DNA of 64,000 nucleotides from Compostibacter hankyongensis (GCF_039541075.1 NZ_BAABFN010000002.1:930001-994000), one strand, 5' to 3'. Shown: positions 25,947 through 35,254, numbered from the stretch's first letter. A program made the numbers and translations. Notes: generated from the sequence alone by a model not told the origin.

Positions 25947-28616
25947 ATGAAAAAGTTCATCTTTCTGTTAATGATATCCGGCTTTCCGGCCTGTACCATG
26001 GCGCAGGAGACCAACCCCTGCGGAATGCGCTGGAGCGAAATGCTGTCCGCCATTCACAACAATGAGGGGGGAGTGATGTATGCCGTGCAGTATTCCAAAT
26101 GTACCGCCGCAGGCGTCTGTGGCTGGCCGAAGGTAGCGCTGCAGCATACTTTCCCTTATAATGCAAGGATCAGCCTGCGGCTCCGCGGACTTACCTGCGA
26201 CGGCAATACCAACACCGCCGGCTTTAACACCGCCGGAGATGAAATATCTCCCAACTCCCGGTATGTCGACCAGGGCAACTGGCATACCTTCAAACAGGTA
26301 ACCGAGGTAGTGCGGGTGGAAGTCAGCTACGAGAAGGATGGGGACCGGTACGAAATTATTTATGACAAAGACCGGGGCATTAATAAAACCACGATCAACG
26401 GAAAAAGTATCGCCGACTACAATGCAGAGAAAACGCGAAAGCAGGAAGCAGACAAGGCTTCCTTAACCGGGAACGGCAATAAGACATCCCGCACGACCAG
26501 TTCCGCAACAACAAAGACCACAACTTACAACGGAAATGCCAATGCGGCTAAAAAAAGCAGCTCCACAGATTCCTATTATAATCCCGTACCGCTTACGCAG
26601 GCCCAGCAGTACTCAGTCTGGCTGCAGCAATACAGCAATAACCTGATCCGGGAACAGCAAATAGCCAGTGAACAGTACAGCAAAGCCCAGGACGCCGTTC
26701 AAAGCGCTTTTGCGGGCAATGTTTCTACCCGGCAGGGACTTCAGAACCTGCAGCAAAGCATGGGCAGCCTGGCCCAAAGTCAGGATATGAGCACCGCTTC
26801 CGGCCGTACGCGCGCTGTGGCTTACGGCGTGGAAAGCCTGGCTGCGGGTATCGGAAGCCTGCTGGTAAAAGAACATGATTACGAGGCGGAAGCAAGAGCG
26901 GCGCAAAGAATGCGGGAAGCAAGAGCGGCCGCACAGGAGCGATCTGACGAAGAAAAAGAGAAAATCACCGGTGAGATCAATAACTATATTTCAGGCGATC
27001 TGATATGGCTGTTGGCCAAGGCAGCTCAATCGGCTGAAAAAATTCTGCTATTCAACAGCATCAATACCAGAAGCATGAGAAAGGCAGAAGTGGATAATGC
27101 AGGGATCTATGACCGGATATCTGTAGGGTACGGAACGGACACGCTTGTTGATTTCCAAACGGGAATGCCCCGGAAGCTCTGGAACAGATTCGACGCCTTG
27201 AACCCTGAGCTGTCCTCTGCCTTTGTAAGCGACCCCAATGGCAGCGACTTTCACCTTTTTGATAAGAAGATGCATACACGAGCGCTGAAAGGAAAGTATG
27301 GAGAGTACCAAAAAAATTATTACCGGGGAATTACGGCTTTGTTTTTTAATGATAAGCATTTCAAAATCAAAAAAAGCGGACCTCTGGCGCTTAGCTGGCT
27401 GCAAAAGGCGGCGAACGATAAATATCCGGGTAACACGGGTAACGCCCTGGATGCCATGGGCGAAATCTATTATGATTCGGCCATGAGATCGGGAAATATG
27501 CAGGCACTTCAGCAGGCATTCGAACTTTTTTCCCAAAGTATCGCCAAAGAACCTTCCAGAAAAACATATCATAATCTTTTCCTTGCAGGCTATAAGCTGA
27601 TAACGGCCGATAGCATCAATGACAAAGAAAAATACTTCGAAAGGTGCAGGGCCGTATTTTATCCAACCCTGAAGCATCTCGCTAACAATAATGCCGGCCT
27701 CCTGGGCAGACAGGCTGCCGATTTTGTTAAACAGAAGGATTATGCGGCGGCGCTGCGGCTATACCGCATACTTATAGATACCAATTATGTCTCTCCGAAA
27801 AACAATGAATTTGCGCTTTCCCAGGCATATATGGGACTGGGAAACTGTTATGCGAACGGGTGGGGAGTGGAGAGGGATACCGGCGCTGCCGTCGGCTATT
27901 ATTACAAGGGCATGGAGAAGGGAGCGTACCTGGCTGCAGACGCTATAGAAAAAATAAGAGACCCGCAGGCTTACGCCGAAAAGCACGCTTTGAACCATCT
28001 GTACTATCAAAATATTCCCGCACGACTTAGTAAGCTTTTGGATTCCTGCGCAACGGAAAAAGTAATTGACGAAATACAACTGACAGCATCAGGAAGCTAT
28101 ATTACGCAGGCAGGGGGAATAATTTTGTCGGACCGTATTCCTGAGAAGTTCGCCACTGCGGTATCAGAAGCCGGTAATCCAAAACAAATCTACCTCTCTC
28201 CCGATAGTAAAGCATGGGCCGTTCTCCATGGAAAAAACTATTATAATACGGAAGGTCTTCCGGCAACGCTGCTTAATAAGATGGGAGAATATTATCGCGA
28301 CGGAAAGGAAATCAGACACATCGCCTTATCGGAAGACGGGGCATGGGTGATGCTGAGCGGAAAAAACGGATGCTGGTGGAACGGAATTCCGTCAGCTATG
28401 GCAAATGCGCTGAATAAGCTGAACGAACGAAGTTCCCGTATTGATTATATCACCTTTCAGCCCGGCGGCGGATGGCTGATTATATATGATAGCTACGGGT
28501 ACTGGCATGGCGGCATCAGCGATCAGGTAATACAAAAAGTAGATGAATACAATACAAAGAAACGTACCATTCACTATATTGTATTCAGCAGCAGGGACAG
28601 CTTCCTGATCAACTGA
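25947..28616 (+). CDS. large secreted Sel1/beta-repeat protein of unknown function
   Basis: About 889 residues from the ATG at 25947 (an ATG three codons upstream is also possible). Visible parts: signal peptide MKKFIFLLMISGFPACTMAQ; a Cys-containing beta domain (about 20-140); a Thr/Ser/Asn-rich linker (about 155-205); a Gln-rich helical segment with EQQIASEQYSKAQDAVQSAF (about 215-300); an Ala/Arg/Glu-rich coiled coil (RAAQRMREARAAAQ); and a helical TPR/Sel1 region (about 470-680, for example AYMGLGNCYANGWGVERDTGAA). The last about 190 residues repeat short W-containing beta elements (AWAVLHGKNYY, AWVMLSGKNGCWW, GWLIIYDSYGYWHG), suggesting a degenerate propeller. I do not recognise a characterised homologue. 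It stands alone, divergent from the metal-efflux operon. Confidence 0.85.
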   Translation: MKKFIFLLMISGFPACTMAQETNPCGMRWSEMLSAIHNNEGGVMYAVQYSKCTAAGVCGWPKVALQHTFPYNARISLRLRGLTCDGNTNTAGFNTAGDEISPNSRYVDQGNWHTFKQVTEVVRVEVSYEKDGDRYEIIYDKDRGINKTTINGKSIADYNAEKTRKQEADKASLTGNGNKTSRTTSSATTKTTTYNGNANAAKKSSSTDSYYNPVPLTQAQQYSVWLQQYSNNLIREQQIASEQYSKAQDAVQSAFAGNVSTRQGLQNLQQSMGSLAQSQDMSTASGRTRAVAYGVESLAAGIGSLLVKEHDYEAEARAAQRMREARAAAQERSDEEKEKITGEINNYISGDLIWLLAKAAQSAEKILLFNSINTRSMRKAEVDNAGIYDRISVGYGTDTLVDFQTGMPRKLWNRFDALNPELSSAFVSDPNGSDFHLFDKKMHTRALKGKYGEYQKNYYRGITALFFNDKHFKIKKSGPLALSWLQKAANDKYPGNTGNALDAMGEIYYDSAMRSGNMQALQQAFELFSQSIAKEPSRKTYHNLFLAGYKLITADSINDKEKYFERCRAVFYPTLKHLANNNAGLLGRQAADFVKQKDYAAALRLYRILIDTNYVSPKNNEFALSQAYMGLGNCYANGWGVERDTGAAVGYYYKGMEKGAYLAADAIEKIRDPQAYAEKHALNHLYYQNIPARLSKLLDSCATEKVIDEIQLTASGSYITQAGGIILSDRIPEKFATAVSEAGNPKQIYLSPDSKAWAVLHGKNYYNTEGLPATLLNKMGEYYRDGKEIRHIALSEDGAWVMLSGKNGCWWNGIPSAMANALNKLNERSSRIDYITFQPGGGWLIIYDSYGYWHGGISDQVIQKVDEYNTKKRTIHYIVFSSRDSFLIN

Positions 28617-28698
28617 TACTGACGGGAGGATGGAGACACCCATTTCCTGATAGTTTCCCGACAGACCGATTTTCAGCCGCACAGGGCCATTGCCCTTG

Positions 28699-28926
28699 CT
28701 AATCCGACCCTTGTGTCTTGACGATCTTGTTATAGATGCCGAATAGCAGGAAAGGGGCTGCCCATTGCCCGACAAAGAGGGCGGTATGGCTTTTATGCAT
28801 ACATTTGAAAGCAAAGGCAATTCCCATGCTCGCCACTGCGGACCACAGGAAGATATCCGACGGCAGTTTGGCGGTTTGCTGCTCGATAGCTTTGGCCATC
28901 ATTCCTTCTGAGTGTTTCTCTGACAT
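28699..28926 (-). CDS. conserved small two-helix membrane protein
   Basis: 75 residues. The N-terminal amphipathic part (KAIEQQTAKLPSD) is followed by two hydrophobic stretches, FLWSAVASMGIAFAF and TALFVGQWAAPFLLFGIY, with a KTQGSD tail. The composition and the KLPSDxFLW / FVGQWAAPFLL layout match a small family common in Bacteroidota, recalled rather than searched. Function unknown. It is transcribed alone, convergent with the upstream secreted-protein gene. Confidence 0.72.
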   Translation of the reverse strand: MSEKHSEGMMAKAIEQQTAKLPSDIFLWSAVASMGIAFAFKCMHKSHTALFVGQWAAPFLLFGIYNKIVKTQGSD

Positions 28927-29453
28927 GACTGCGTTATTTAGGGTTTAAAATCATTCCGCTGCTGAGGAATAGCTGCTGACAAATAATGGTCAAACGATGT
29001 TCCAGAAGACGGGCTTCCCCTTTATAGTTCCGGATTTTTCCGTTAGTCCCTCATAATGAGCATACAGATACCGTTATTTCGGCAGACAGCATATTCCGGG
29101 CGCGTCAAACGCCGGCATTTGTTTCCCCCACCCTGTGGAAAAAAAACCCGATACCTTTATGATCGCCACCCGGACCGCATCTAAAAAAGGTTCGCTGAAA
29201 AACCACCATCCCCGGACTCCATTCCGGCCTCATCATTCATATTTATCCCCTTTTTATTGTATGTGAGCAACTTATGCAGTCAAAAGGTCCTAAATAACAT
29301 ACCCTTACAACAGCGTCCATCGGCAGCTTCCGGCTGGCTTGGGAACGGCTTCTCCGAGGAAAGCCCCCTTTCCTCTATGATTTTAAGCCGTTACGTTATA
29401 ACTTCGCACCCGTATTTTCCACCCAAACTACGGACCAGCCCTTAACCATTAAA
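28927..29453. other. 527-bp spacer with one hairpin
   Basis: No credible gene is seen. The only clear structure is a perfect 8-bp inverted repeat at 29356-29375 (GAGGAAAG, loop CCCC, CTTTCCTC), 79 bp before the ppc start. It lacks a following T-run and could sit in the ppc leader. No TAnnTTTG element was found for either flanking gene. Confidence 0.5.
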
Positions 29454-32075
29454 ATGGACATGACCATGGAGGCACCCACCAATGATGTATTACAGCTGTT
29501 TAATAACTTAGTCGGCATTCGTTTTCAGCTGTACAACAGCCTCTTTACCGCCCTCCCCTTTCACCGCGTGGAAAAAACCGGCGTGCTGTTATCCCTGTTC
29601 CTGCTGCATTGTGAAGAAGGCTATCAGAAGAAAAAAAGCCCGGTTGATATTATCGATTCTTTTCTCAGTCAATATACGGACTACCAGGGCGAACGGGAGC
29701 AGCGGGACCTCCTTTTCCGCTTTATTCAATACTCGGAGCGGCAGGTAGTGCTGTTCGACGCTCTTGAAGACGCCGCCTTCCGGGAGATCCACGACATGCA
29801 GGGGCCGGGCACCATCACCCACCTGCAGTCCGAAGCCTCCGAAACGGAGCAGGCCCGTGAAAAGCTGGCCGCCAAGCTCAACGATTTTGCCGTAAGGCTG
29901 GTGCTGACCGCCCACCCTACCCAGTTTTACCCGGGCGAGGTGCTGGGCATCATCCACGATCTTTCCCAGGCCCTTATCCAGGGCAATACCCCCCTGGTAA
30001 ACACCTACCTCCGGCAGCTGGGAAAAACGCCTTTCCTGAAAAAGAAAAAGCCTACTCCCTATGACGAGGCCGTAAGCCTCATTTGGTATCTGGAAAATGT
30101 ATTTTACCAGGCTGCCGGACAGGTGGCGGCGCGGGTAAGAAAACAGCTCCCCGACGCTTTCAACGAAGACCATGCCCTGATCCGGATGGGCTTCTGGCCC
30201 GGCGGCGACCGCGACGGAAATCCTTTTGTGAATGCAGAAATCACCCAACAGGTGGCCGGAGAGCTGCAAAAGGCTGTCCTCCGGTGCTATTATGCCGACG
30301 TAAAGCACCTGAAACGCAGACTTACCTTCAAAGGTGTCGAAAATGTGCTGGGGTCGCTTGAGGACGACCTGTACCGGCATCTGTTTATCCCGGGGCACAA
30401 AACCACCCTCACCCCGCAGATGATCCTCGACAGCCTGAACCAGATAAGGCATACCCTCGTGGAGCAGCACAACAGCCTGTTTGTCCATCTGGTGGAAAAT
30501 CTCATCGGGAGGGTACAGCTGTTTGGTCTGTTCTTTGCCTCGCTCGATATACGGCAGGACAGCTCGGCACATAAAGGCCTGCTGGAAGCCATTGCCAGGC
30601 ATACCGATGTGCTGCCGGATAATTACTCCGGTCTCTCCGAAGAGGAAAAGATAAACATACTGCTCGGTCTCCGTACCACCCTCGATCCCGAAAAGCTGGA
30701 CGGCGATATTCACAAGGATACCCTGAAATCCATTCAGACCATGCAGGCCATCCAGCGGCAAAACGGGGAAGCCGGTTGTCACCGGTATATCATCAGCCAC
30801 AGCACCACGGCGCTTGATATTATGGAGGTATACGGCCTGTTCCTGATGAGCGGCTGGCAACCCGAAGATATTACGGTGGACATTGTCCCCCTGTTCGAGA
30901 CGGTAGACGATCTGCGTCATGCCGCCGGCGTAATGCGGATACTGTATGAAAACAAAATCTACCGGCAGCATCTTGAGCGGAGGAATCATACCCAGACCAT
31001 CATGCTGGGCTTCTCCGACGGTACCAAGGACGGCGGCTATCTCATGGCCAACTGGAGTATCTATAAGGCCAAAGAGCAGCTGACCGCCCTCTCCAGGGAA
31101 TACAACGTCGACGTGATCTTTTTCGACGGCCGCGGCGGCCCTCCCGCACGCGGCGGCGGCAAGACGCACCAGTTCTACGCCTCTATGGGCAGAAATATCT
31201 CCAACAAGGAAATACAGCTTACCGTGCAGGGCCAGACGGTCACTTCCAACTTCGGCACCATTGATACGGCTCAGTTCAACATTGAGCAGCTGCTGCATGC
31301 AGGCATCCGGACGGAATTCCTGAAGCCCAGCGATACGCCGCTGATGACCGAAGAGTCTGCCAGCCTGCTCGACGAGCTCGCCGGAGAAAGCTATGAGGCT
31401 TTCAACCGGCTCAAAAATGATCCTTCTTTCCTGGAATATCTCAGCTTTGCCAGCCCGCTGCGTTATTACGGCGCTACCAATATCGGCAGCCGGCCTTCCA
31501 AGCGGAATGCCACCGCAAAGCTGAACCTGGACGACCTGAGGGCCGTACCTTATGTCGGCGCATGGAGCCAGCTGAAGCAGAATGTGCCGGGATATTACGG
31601 GGTGGGGACCGCGCTGAAAGCCATGGAAAAGGCCGGAAAATGGGAGCAGCTGCGCGACCTGTACCGGCATTCCCTCTTCTTCAGGACACTGCTGGACAAC
31701 TGCGAGATGTCCATGAAAAAAAGCTTCTTCCCCCTGACGGCTTACCTGGCAGAACATCCCCAGTTCGGCGAGGTCTGGAAGATGATCCATGATGAGTTTG
31801 AGCTGACCCGGAAATACCTGCTGCTGCTCTCGGGCAATTCGGAGCTGATGGAGCGCTATCCGGTGGACAAGCTGTCTATACAGATGCGGGAAAGGATCGT
31901 GCTGCCGCTGGTGACGATCCAGCAATATGCGCTCGCCAAGATCCGGGAGATGGAAACGCAGCAGGAAAATCAGGCCCCTGCCCTGCAAACCGGCAACGGC
32001 GACAAGGAAGCATACGAAAAACTGATCATCCGCTGCTCTTTCGGCATTATCAATGCCGGGAGAAACTCGGCGTAA
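29454..32075 (+). CDS. ppc: phosphoenolpyruvate carboxylase
   Basis: Cytoplasmic anaplerotic enzyme: PEP + bicarbonate to oxaloacetate + phosphate. 873 residues, the normal length. Catalytic landmarks: VLTAHPTQF (catalytic His), FWPGGDRDGNPFV, the PEP-binding loop FFDGRGGPPARGGG and GSRPSKR. The loop has D and PP where the E. coli enzyme has H and S/TV, which is the form I associate with Bacteroidota. The C-terminus ends RNSA rather than the common QNTG. Three nearby ATGs (29454, 29460, 29466) are possible starts. The bioA gene follows by 18 bp on the same strand, so they may share a transcript. Confidence 0.96.
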   Translation: MDMTMEAPTNDVLQLFNNLVGIRFQLYNSLFTALPFHRVEKTGVLLSLFLLHCEEGYQKKKSPVDIIDSFLSQYTDYQGEREQRDLLFRFIQYSERQVVLFDALEDAAFREIHDMQGPGTITHLQSEASETEQAREKLAAKLNDFAVRLVLTAHPTQFYPGEVLGIIHDLSQALIQGNTPLVNTYLRQLGKTPFLKKKKPTPYDEAVSLIWYLENVFYQAAGQVAARVRKQLPDAFNEDHALIRMGFWPGGDRDGNPFVNAEITQQVAGELQKAVLRCYYADVKHLKRRLTFKGVENVLGSLEDDLYRHLFIPGHKTTLTPQMILDSLNQIRHTLVEQHNSLFVHLVENLIGRVQLFGLFFASLDIRQDSSAHKGLLEAIARHTDVLPDNYSGLSEEEKINILLGLRTTLDPEKLDGDIHKDTLKSIQTMQAIQRQNGEAGCHRYIISHSTTALDIMEVYGLFLMSGWQPEDITVDIVPLFETVDDLRHAAGVMRILYENKIYRQHLERRNHTQTIMLGFSDGTKDGGYLMANWSIYKAKEQLTALSREYNVDVIFFDGRGGPPARGGGKTHQFYASMGRNISNKEIQLTVQGQTVTSNFGTIDTAQFNIEQLLHAGIRTEFLKPSDTPLMTEESASLLDELAGESYEAFNRLKNDPSFLEYLSFASPLRYYGATNIGSRPSKRNATAKLNLDDLRAVPYVGAWSQLKQNVPGYYGVGTALKAMEKAGKWEQLRDLYRHSLFFRTLLDNCEMSMKKSFFPLTAYLAEHPQFGEVWKMIHDEFELTRKYLLLLSGNSELMERYPVDKLSIQMRERIVLPLVTIQQYALAKIREMETQQENQAPALQTGNGDKEAYEKLIIRCSFGIINAGRNSA

Positions 32076-32093
32076 TGAAAAGACGGGAAAACG

Positions 32094-33368
32094 ATGAATG
32101 ACGCTTCTTATACCGAACGTGACCTCGCCGTTATATGGCACCCTTACACCCAAATGCAGACGGCCCTTCCGCCCGTCGCCATGGTGAGCGGAAAGGATGC
32201 CCTGCTTTACGATGATACGGGACAGGCCTATATCGATGCGGTTTCCAGCTGGTGGGTGAGCATTCACGGTCACGGCAACGCCTATATTGCAGAAAAGATA
32301 GCCGCTCAGGCAGGCATCCTGGAGCATTGCATCTTTGCCGGCTTCACCCATCCTCCTGCCGTTATACTGGCAGAGAGGCTGCTTGGCGTGCTGCCGGATA
32401 ACCAGCGCAAGATTTTTTATTCGGACAACGGCTCAACGGCCGTGGAGGTAGCGCTGAAGATGTCCATTCAGTACTGGCACAACCAGGGCATACGGAAAAA
32501 CAAGTTCATCGCCTTCAAGCATGCTTATCACGGCGATACTTTCGGCGCCATGAGCGTAAGCGGACGCAGCATATTTACCCGGGTATTCGACGATTACCTG
32601 TTTGATGTCGTATTCCTGGACCTTCCCACACCGGAAAATATCACCGTGCTCTGCGAACAGATCGCCGGCCTGTCTGCGGAGGCCTGCGCCTTTATCTTCG
32701 AGCCGCTGGTGCTGGGATCTGGCGGCATGCTGATGTATACGCCGGAAATGCTCGGCATGCTGATGCAGGTGTGCCGCCAGCACGACATTCTTACCATCGC
32801 AGACGAGGTCATGACCGGCTTTGGCCGTACGGGAAAGAACTTTGCGCTGGAATACTGCTCCGGGAAGCCGGATATCATATGTCTTTCCAAGGGGCTCAGC
32901 GGAGGCACCCTGGCATTCGGCGTCACTACCTGCACCCAGGATATTTACGATGTCTTCCTGTCTGACGACAAGCTGAAGACCCTCTTTCACGGGCATTCGT
33001 TTACCGCCAACCCCGTAGCCTGTGCGGCTGCGCTGGCCAGCCTGGACCTCTTTACCGCATCCGGCTGCCAGGATAACATCCGGCGTATCACGGAAGCGCA
33101 CCAACGTTTTTCCGAACGGCTGAAAGGCCACCGCAAGATCAAAAACCTGCGTCAGCAGGGCACTATCATTGCTTTTGAGATCGTTACCCCCGAGGCAGAC
33201 GCCTATACCAACAGCATGCGGGACCGGCTTTACAAATTCTTCCTGGACCGGAAGATCATCCTGCGTCCGCTGGGCAACACCCTTTATATCATGCCCCCTT
33301 ATACCATTACCGACGCCCAGCTGGAAACGGTCTATTCGGCCATTATGGAACTGATCGCCCAATCCTGA
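32094..33368 (+). CDS. bioA: adenosylmethionine-8-amino-7-oxononanoate aminotransferase
   Basis: PLP enzyme of biotin synthesis converting KAPA to DAPA with S-adenosylmethionine as amino donor. 424 residues. Recognisable blocks: WHPYTQMQ and SSWWVSIHGHGN near the N-terminus, GSTAVEVALKM, YHGDTFGAMSVSGRS, IADEVMTGFGRTG (PLP-binding Asp), the Schiff-base Lys in CLSKGLSGG (~264) and FHGHSFTANP. No other bio gene is in the window. Its position behind ppc is suggestive because biotin serves carboxylases, although PEP carboxylase itself does not use biotin. Confidence 0.95.
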   Translation: MNDASYTERDLAVIWHPYTQMQTALPPVAMVSGKDALLYDDTGQAYIDAVSSWWVSIHGHGNAYIAEKIAAQAGILEHCIFAGFTHPPAVILAERLLGVLPDNQRKIFYSDNGSTAVEVALKMSIQYWHNQGIRKNKFIAFKHAYHGDTFGAMSVSGRSIFTRVFDDYLFDVVFLDLPTPENITVLCEQIAGLSAEACAFIFEPLVLGSGGMLMYTPEMLGMLMQVCRQHDILTIADEVMTGFGRTGKNFALEYCSGKPDIICLSKGLSGGTLAFGVTTCTQDIYDVFLSDDKLKTLFHGHSFTANPVACAAALASLDLFTASGCQDNIRRITEAHQRFSERLKGHRKIKNLRQQGTIIAFEIVTPEADAYTNSMRDRLYKFFLDRKIILRPLGNTLYIMPPYTITDAQLETVYSAIMELIAQS

Positions 33369-33395
33369 GTCCGTCCGCCGGCGCTGCTTGCCTGC

Positions 33396-33932
33396 TCAGC
33401 GTTCGCAAACCTGCTTCAGCTTGTTCAGTCCCGTTTCCACGGCAGGACCGAACAGACGGTCAGCCATGGATACCCAGAACCGCCACCAGGGCCGCCATCC
33501 CGCATCCGCAAAAACCGTCCAGCGTATACGCGACCCCGTGCCGCCGGGAACGGCCCGCACATTGAACTGTCCTTTCAGCGGAGGCAGGCCGGTCACTTCC
33601 ATACGGTACTCCAGCAGGCTGTCCGGCCGGCTGCCCGTAATGGTGTAGCTGCCCCCGCCCGACTGCCCGCGGCCTGTCCACGAATAGCGGGCCCCCACCC
33701 CATGTGTAAGCGGGGAAAAATGCAGCTGCACCCCCGCGGTATCCCGGCACCAGGGATTCCAGGCAGGATAACCCTTTAATTCGTTGAGCGCTGCAAATAC
33801 TTCGCGGGGTTCCGCTTCGACATAGGCCGCGCGTTCTATCCGGACCGTACGCGGCAGGATCAGGGAGATAAGCGCCAGCAATATCACCAGGCTGACTATG
33901 CCGAATAAGAATAGCTTTAAGATGCGGGGCAT
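33396..33932 (-). CDS. SRPBCC-family (polyketide-cyclase-like) protein with N-terminal membrane anchor
   Basis: 178 residues. The N-terminal TM helix (about 6-28, LFLFGIVSLVILLALISLIL) is followed by a START-like fold: VEAEPREVFAALNELKGYPAWNPWC is the usual opening strand and helix, and the last helix is RLFGPAVETGLNKLKQVCE. The family binds hydrophobic ligands in a helix-grip cavity; no specific function. It is convergent with bioA (27 bp between stops) and preceded by an octamer-repeat array. Confidence 0.8.
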   Translation of the reverse strand: MPRILKLFLFGIVSLVILLALISLILPRTVRIERAAYVEAEPREVFAALNELKGYPAWNPWCRDTAGVQLHFSPLTHGVGARYSWTGRGQSGGGSYTITGSRPDSLLEYRMEVTGLPPLKGQFNVRAVPGGTGSRIRWTVFADAGWRPWWRFWVSMADRLFGPAVETGLNKLKQVCER

Positions 33933-33944
33933 GACGGAGGTTCT

Positions 33945-34008
33945 AATTTGATGATTGGGGGATTTGATAATTTGGTGATGAAATAATCAGCACATTGTCA
34001 AATCTTCA
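33945..34008. repeat. octamer-period repeat array
   Basis: Eight consecutive 8-base units, several near TTTGATAA/TTTGGTGA (for example GATTTGAT, AATTTGGT), turning into inverted-sense units (CATTGTCA AATC) after an AT-rich centre. It begins 13 bp upstream of the SRPBCC ATG. The same unit family occurs at 49265-49394. Confidence 0.6.
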
Positions 34009-34052
34009 TTTTTCATGAGATTCCGGAGCGAGTCCTGGATGACGATACCGTT

Positions 34053-34087
34053 CGCCTTTCACCTTTTACCTTTCGCCTTTTACCTTC
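34053..34087. repeat. heptamer repeat array (5 units)
   Basis: Five tandem 7-base units of form NNCCTTT: CGCCTTT, CACCTTT, TACCTTT, CGCCTTT, TACCTTC. Ends 2 bp before the stop of the minus-strand ABC permease gene. Same family as 40944-41190 and 59294-59328. Confidence 0.75.
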
Positions 34088-34089
34088 CA

Positions 34090-35190
34090 TCACTCCCACC
34101 GGAACACCCGGGAGGCCGCCAGATAGGCCGCGACACCCCAGGCCACCAGCACCAGCAGATCCCAAGGCACATTCCACAGGTGTACGCCCTCAAAGGCTAC
34201 CTTCCGCAAGGCGTCATTGAGATAAGTAAGGGGTAATATCCGGCACAGGGGCTGCAGCCACCCGGGGAACACATCTATGGGGAAAAAGGTACCGGCCAGC
34301 AAAAACTGCGGCATGGTCACGATATTGGCAATCGGCGGAATGGTGCTTTCATTACGGGCAATGCCGCTCACGATAAAGCCAAATCCCATAAAAATGATCA
34401 GCCCGAATGCAGAAAGCAGTAACAGCTCCAGCACGGTTTCCAGCCCGTGCACCAGCGTGTACTCAAAAAAGAAATATCCTACTGCGATCAGAAAAAGCGC
34501 GCCCAGCAGCTGGAAGATAAGCCGGGCCACGGCTTCACCCAGCAGGATGTTGAACCGCCGCACCGGCGTCGCAAAGAACCGCTTCAGCACCAGCGTCTGC
34601 CGGAGACTGAAAAATAGAAAAGCCGTACCGAATACCCCGGTGCTCAACAGGGAAAAACCCAGCATGCCCGGCAGGATAAAATCGATCTGCCGGTACCGCC
34701 GGCCCGGGATCCGGGTGGTTTGGATCGTTGCCACCGTAGGCCTGTCCCGGAAAAGGCGGGCGTCCGCCGTATGGACGATATCGCGGAGGATCACTTCAAA
34801 TATGCGGATATTGTCGCCGCTGGCCGAAGACGACCTGACATGAACAGTATAACGGGGAACCCCGTCTTCTTTTCCCGCAGGCATGATATTCAGCACAGCG
34901 GTAAGATGTCCCTTCTGCAGGTCTTCCTGCATTTCTTCTTCCGGCGCAGTGACCAGCTTTATGGTCTTTATCCGGCTCAAGGCCGCATAGATAGCATTGG
35001 CCGTATCGCAGTCTTTACCCACGCCTATCCGCAGGCTGATCGTATTGCCGCCGATAAATCCGAAAACCAGCACGAAGATGAGGGGAAAGGCCAGGGTGAA
35101 GACAACCGCAGAAGGACTGCGCAGGATAGCGATAAAACTGGCTTTTATAATGGCTTTCAGCGCACTGACCTGACTGTAACCCCTGTCCAT
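34090..35190 (-). CDS. ABC-2-type transporter permease
   Basis: 366 residues from the ATG at 35190 (MDRGYSQVSALKAIIKASF). The longer ORF would open with a TTG that lies inside a -7 element and is rejected. Topology is typical of ABC-2 exporters: one N-terminal TM helix (SAVVFTLAFPLIFVLVFGFIGG), a periplasmic domain of about 120 residues, then five TM helices (~175-360) ending near FPGWLQPLCRILPLTYLNDALRKV, the signature loop before the last helix. No ATP-binding subunit is in the neighbourhood, so its partner is encoded elsewhere or upstream genes were separated. Substrate unknown. Confidence 0.87.
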   Translation of the reverse strand: MDRGYSQVSALKAIIKASFIAILRSPSAVVFTLAFPLIFVLVFGFIGGNTISLRIGVGKDCDTANAIYAALSRIKTIKLVTAPEEEMQEDLQKGHLTAVLNIMPAGKEDGVPRYTVHVRSSSASGDNIRIFEVILRDIVHTADARLFRDRPTVATIQTTRIPGRRYRQIDFILPGMLGFSLLSTGVFGTAFLFFSLRQTLVLKRFFATPVRRFNILLGEAVARLIFQLLGALFLIAVGYFFFEYTLVHGLETVLELLLLSAFGLIIFMGFGFIVSGIARNESTIPPIANIVTMPQFLLAGTFFPIDVFPGWLQPLCRILPLTYLNDALRKVAFEGVHLWNVPWDLLVLVAWGVAAYLAASRVFRWE

Positions 35191-35208
35191 TTTGTATTGT
35201 TGGTTGCG

Positions 35209-35216
35209 CAAAGATA
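35209..35216 (-). promoter_or_regulatory. -7 promoter element of the ABC-2 permease gene
   Basis: TATCTTTG on the minus strand matches TAnnTTTG, 18 bp before the chosen ATG. Its presence argues against translation starting at the overlapping TTG. Confidence 0.5.
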
Positions 35217-35254
35217 ACCAATCCGGGGAAAGAACATACCCGTTATCCCGGCGC

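Noticed and set aside
29350..29380. GAGGAAAG as the P4 core of an RNase P RNA
   Set aside because: The following bases are not TCCGGGC, and the element is simply one arm of a small hairpin; no other RNase P blocks are nearby.
29589..32351. 920-codon open frame antisense to ppc
   Set aside because: It lies across a clear catalytic gene with all PEPC motifs; the translation is Gly/Val/His/Gln-rich without domains. High-GC codon use creates long antisense frames.
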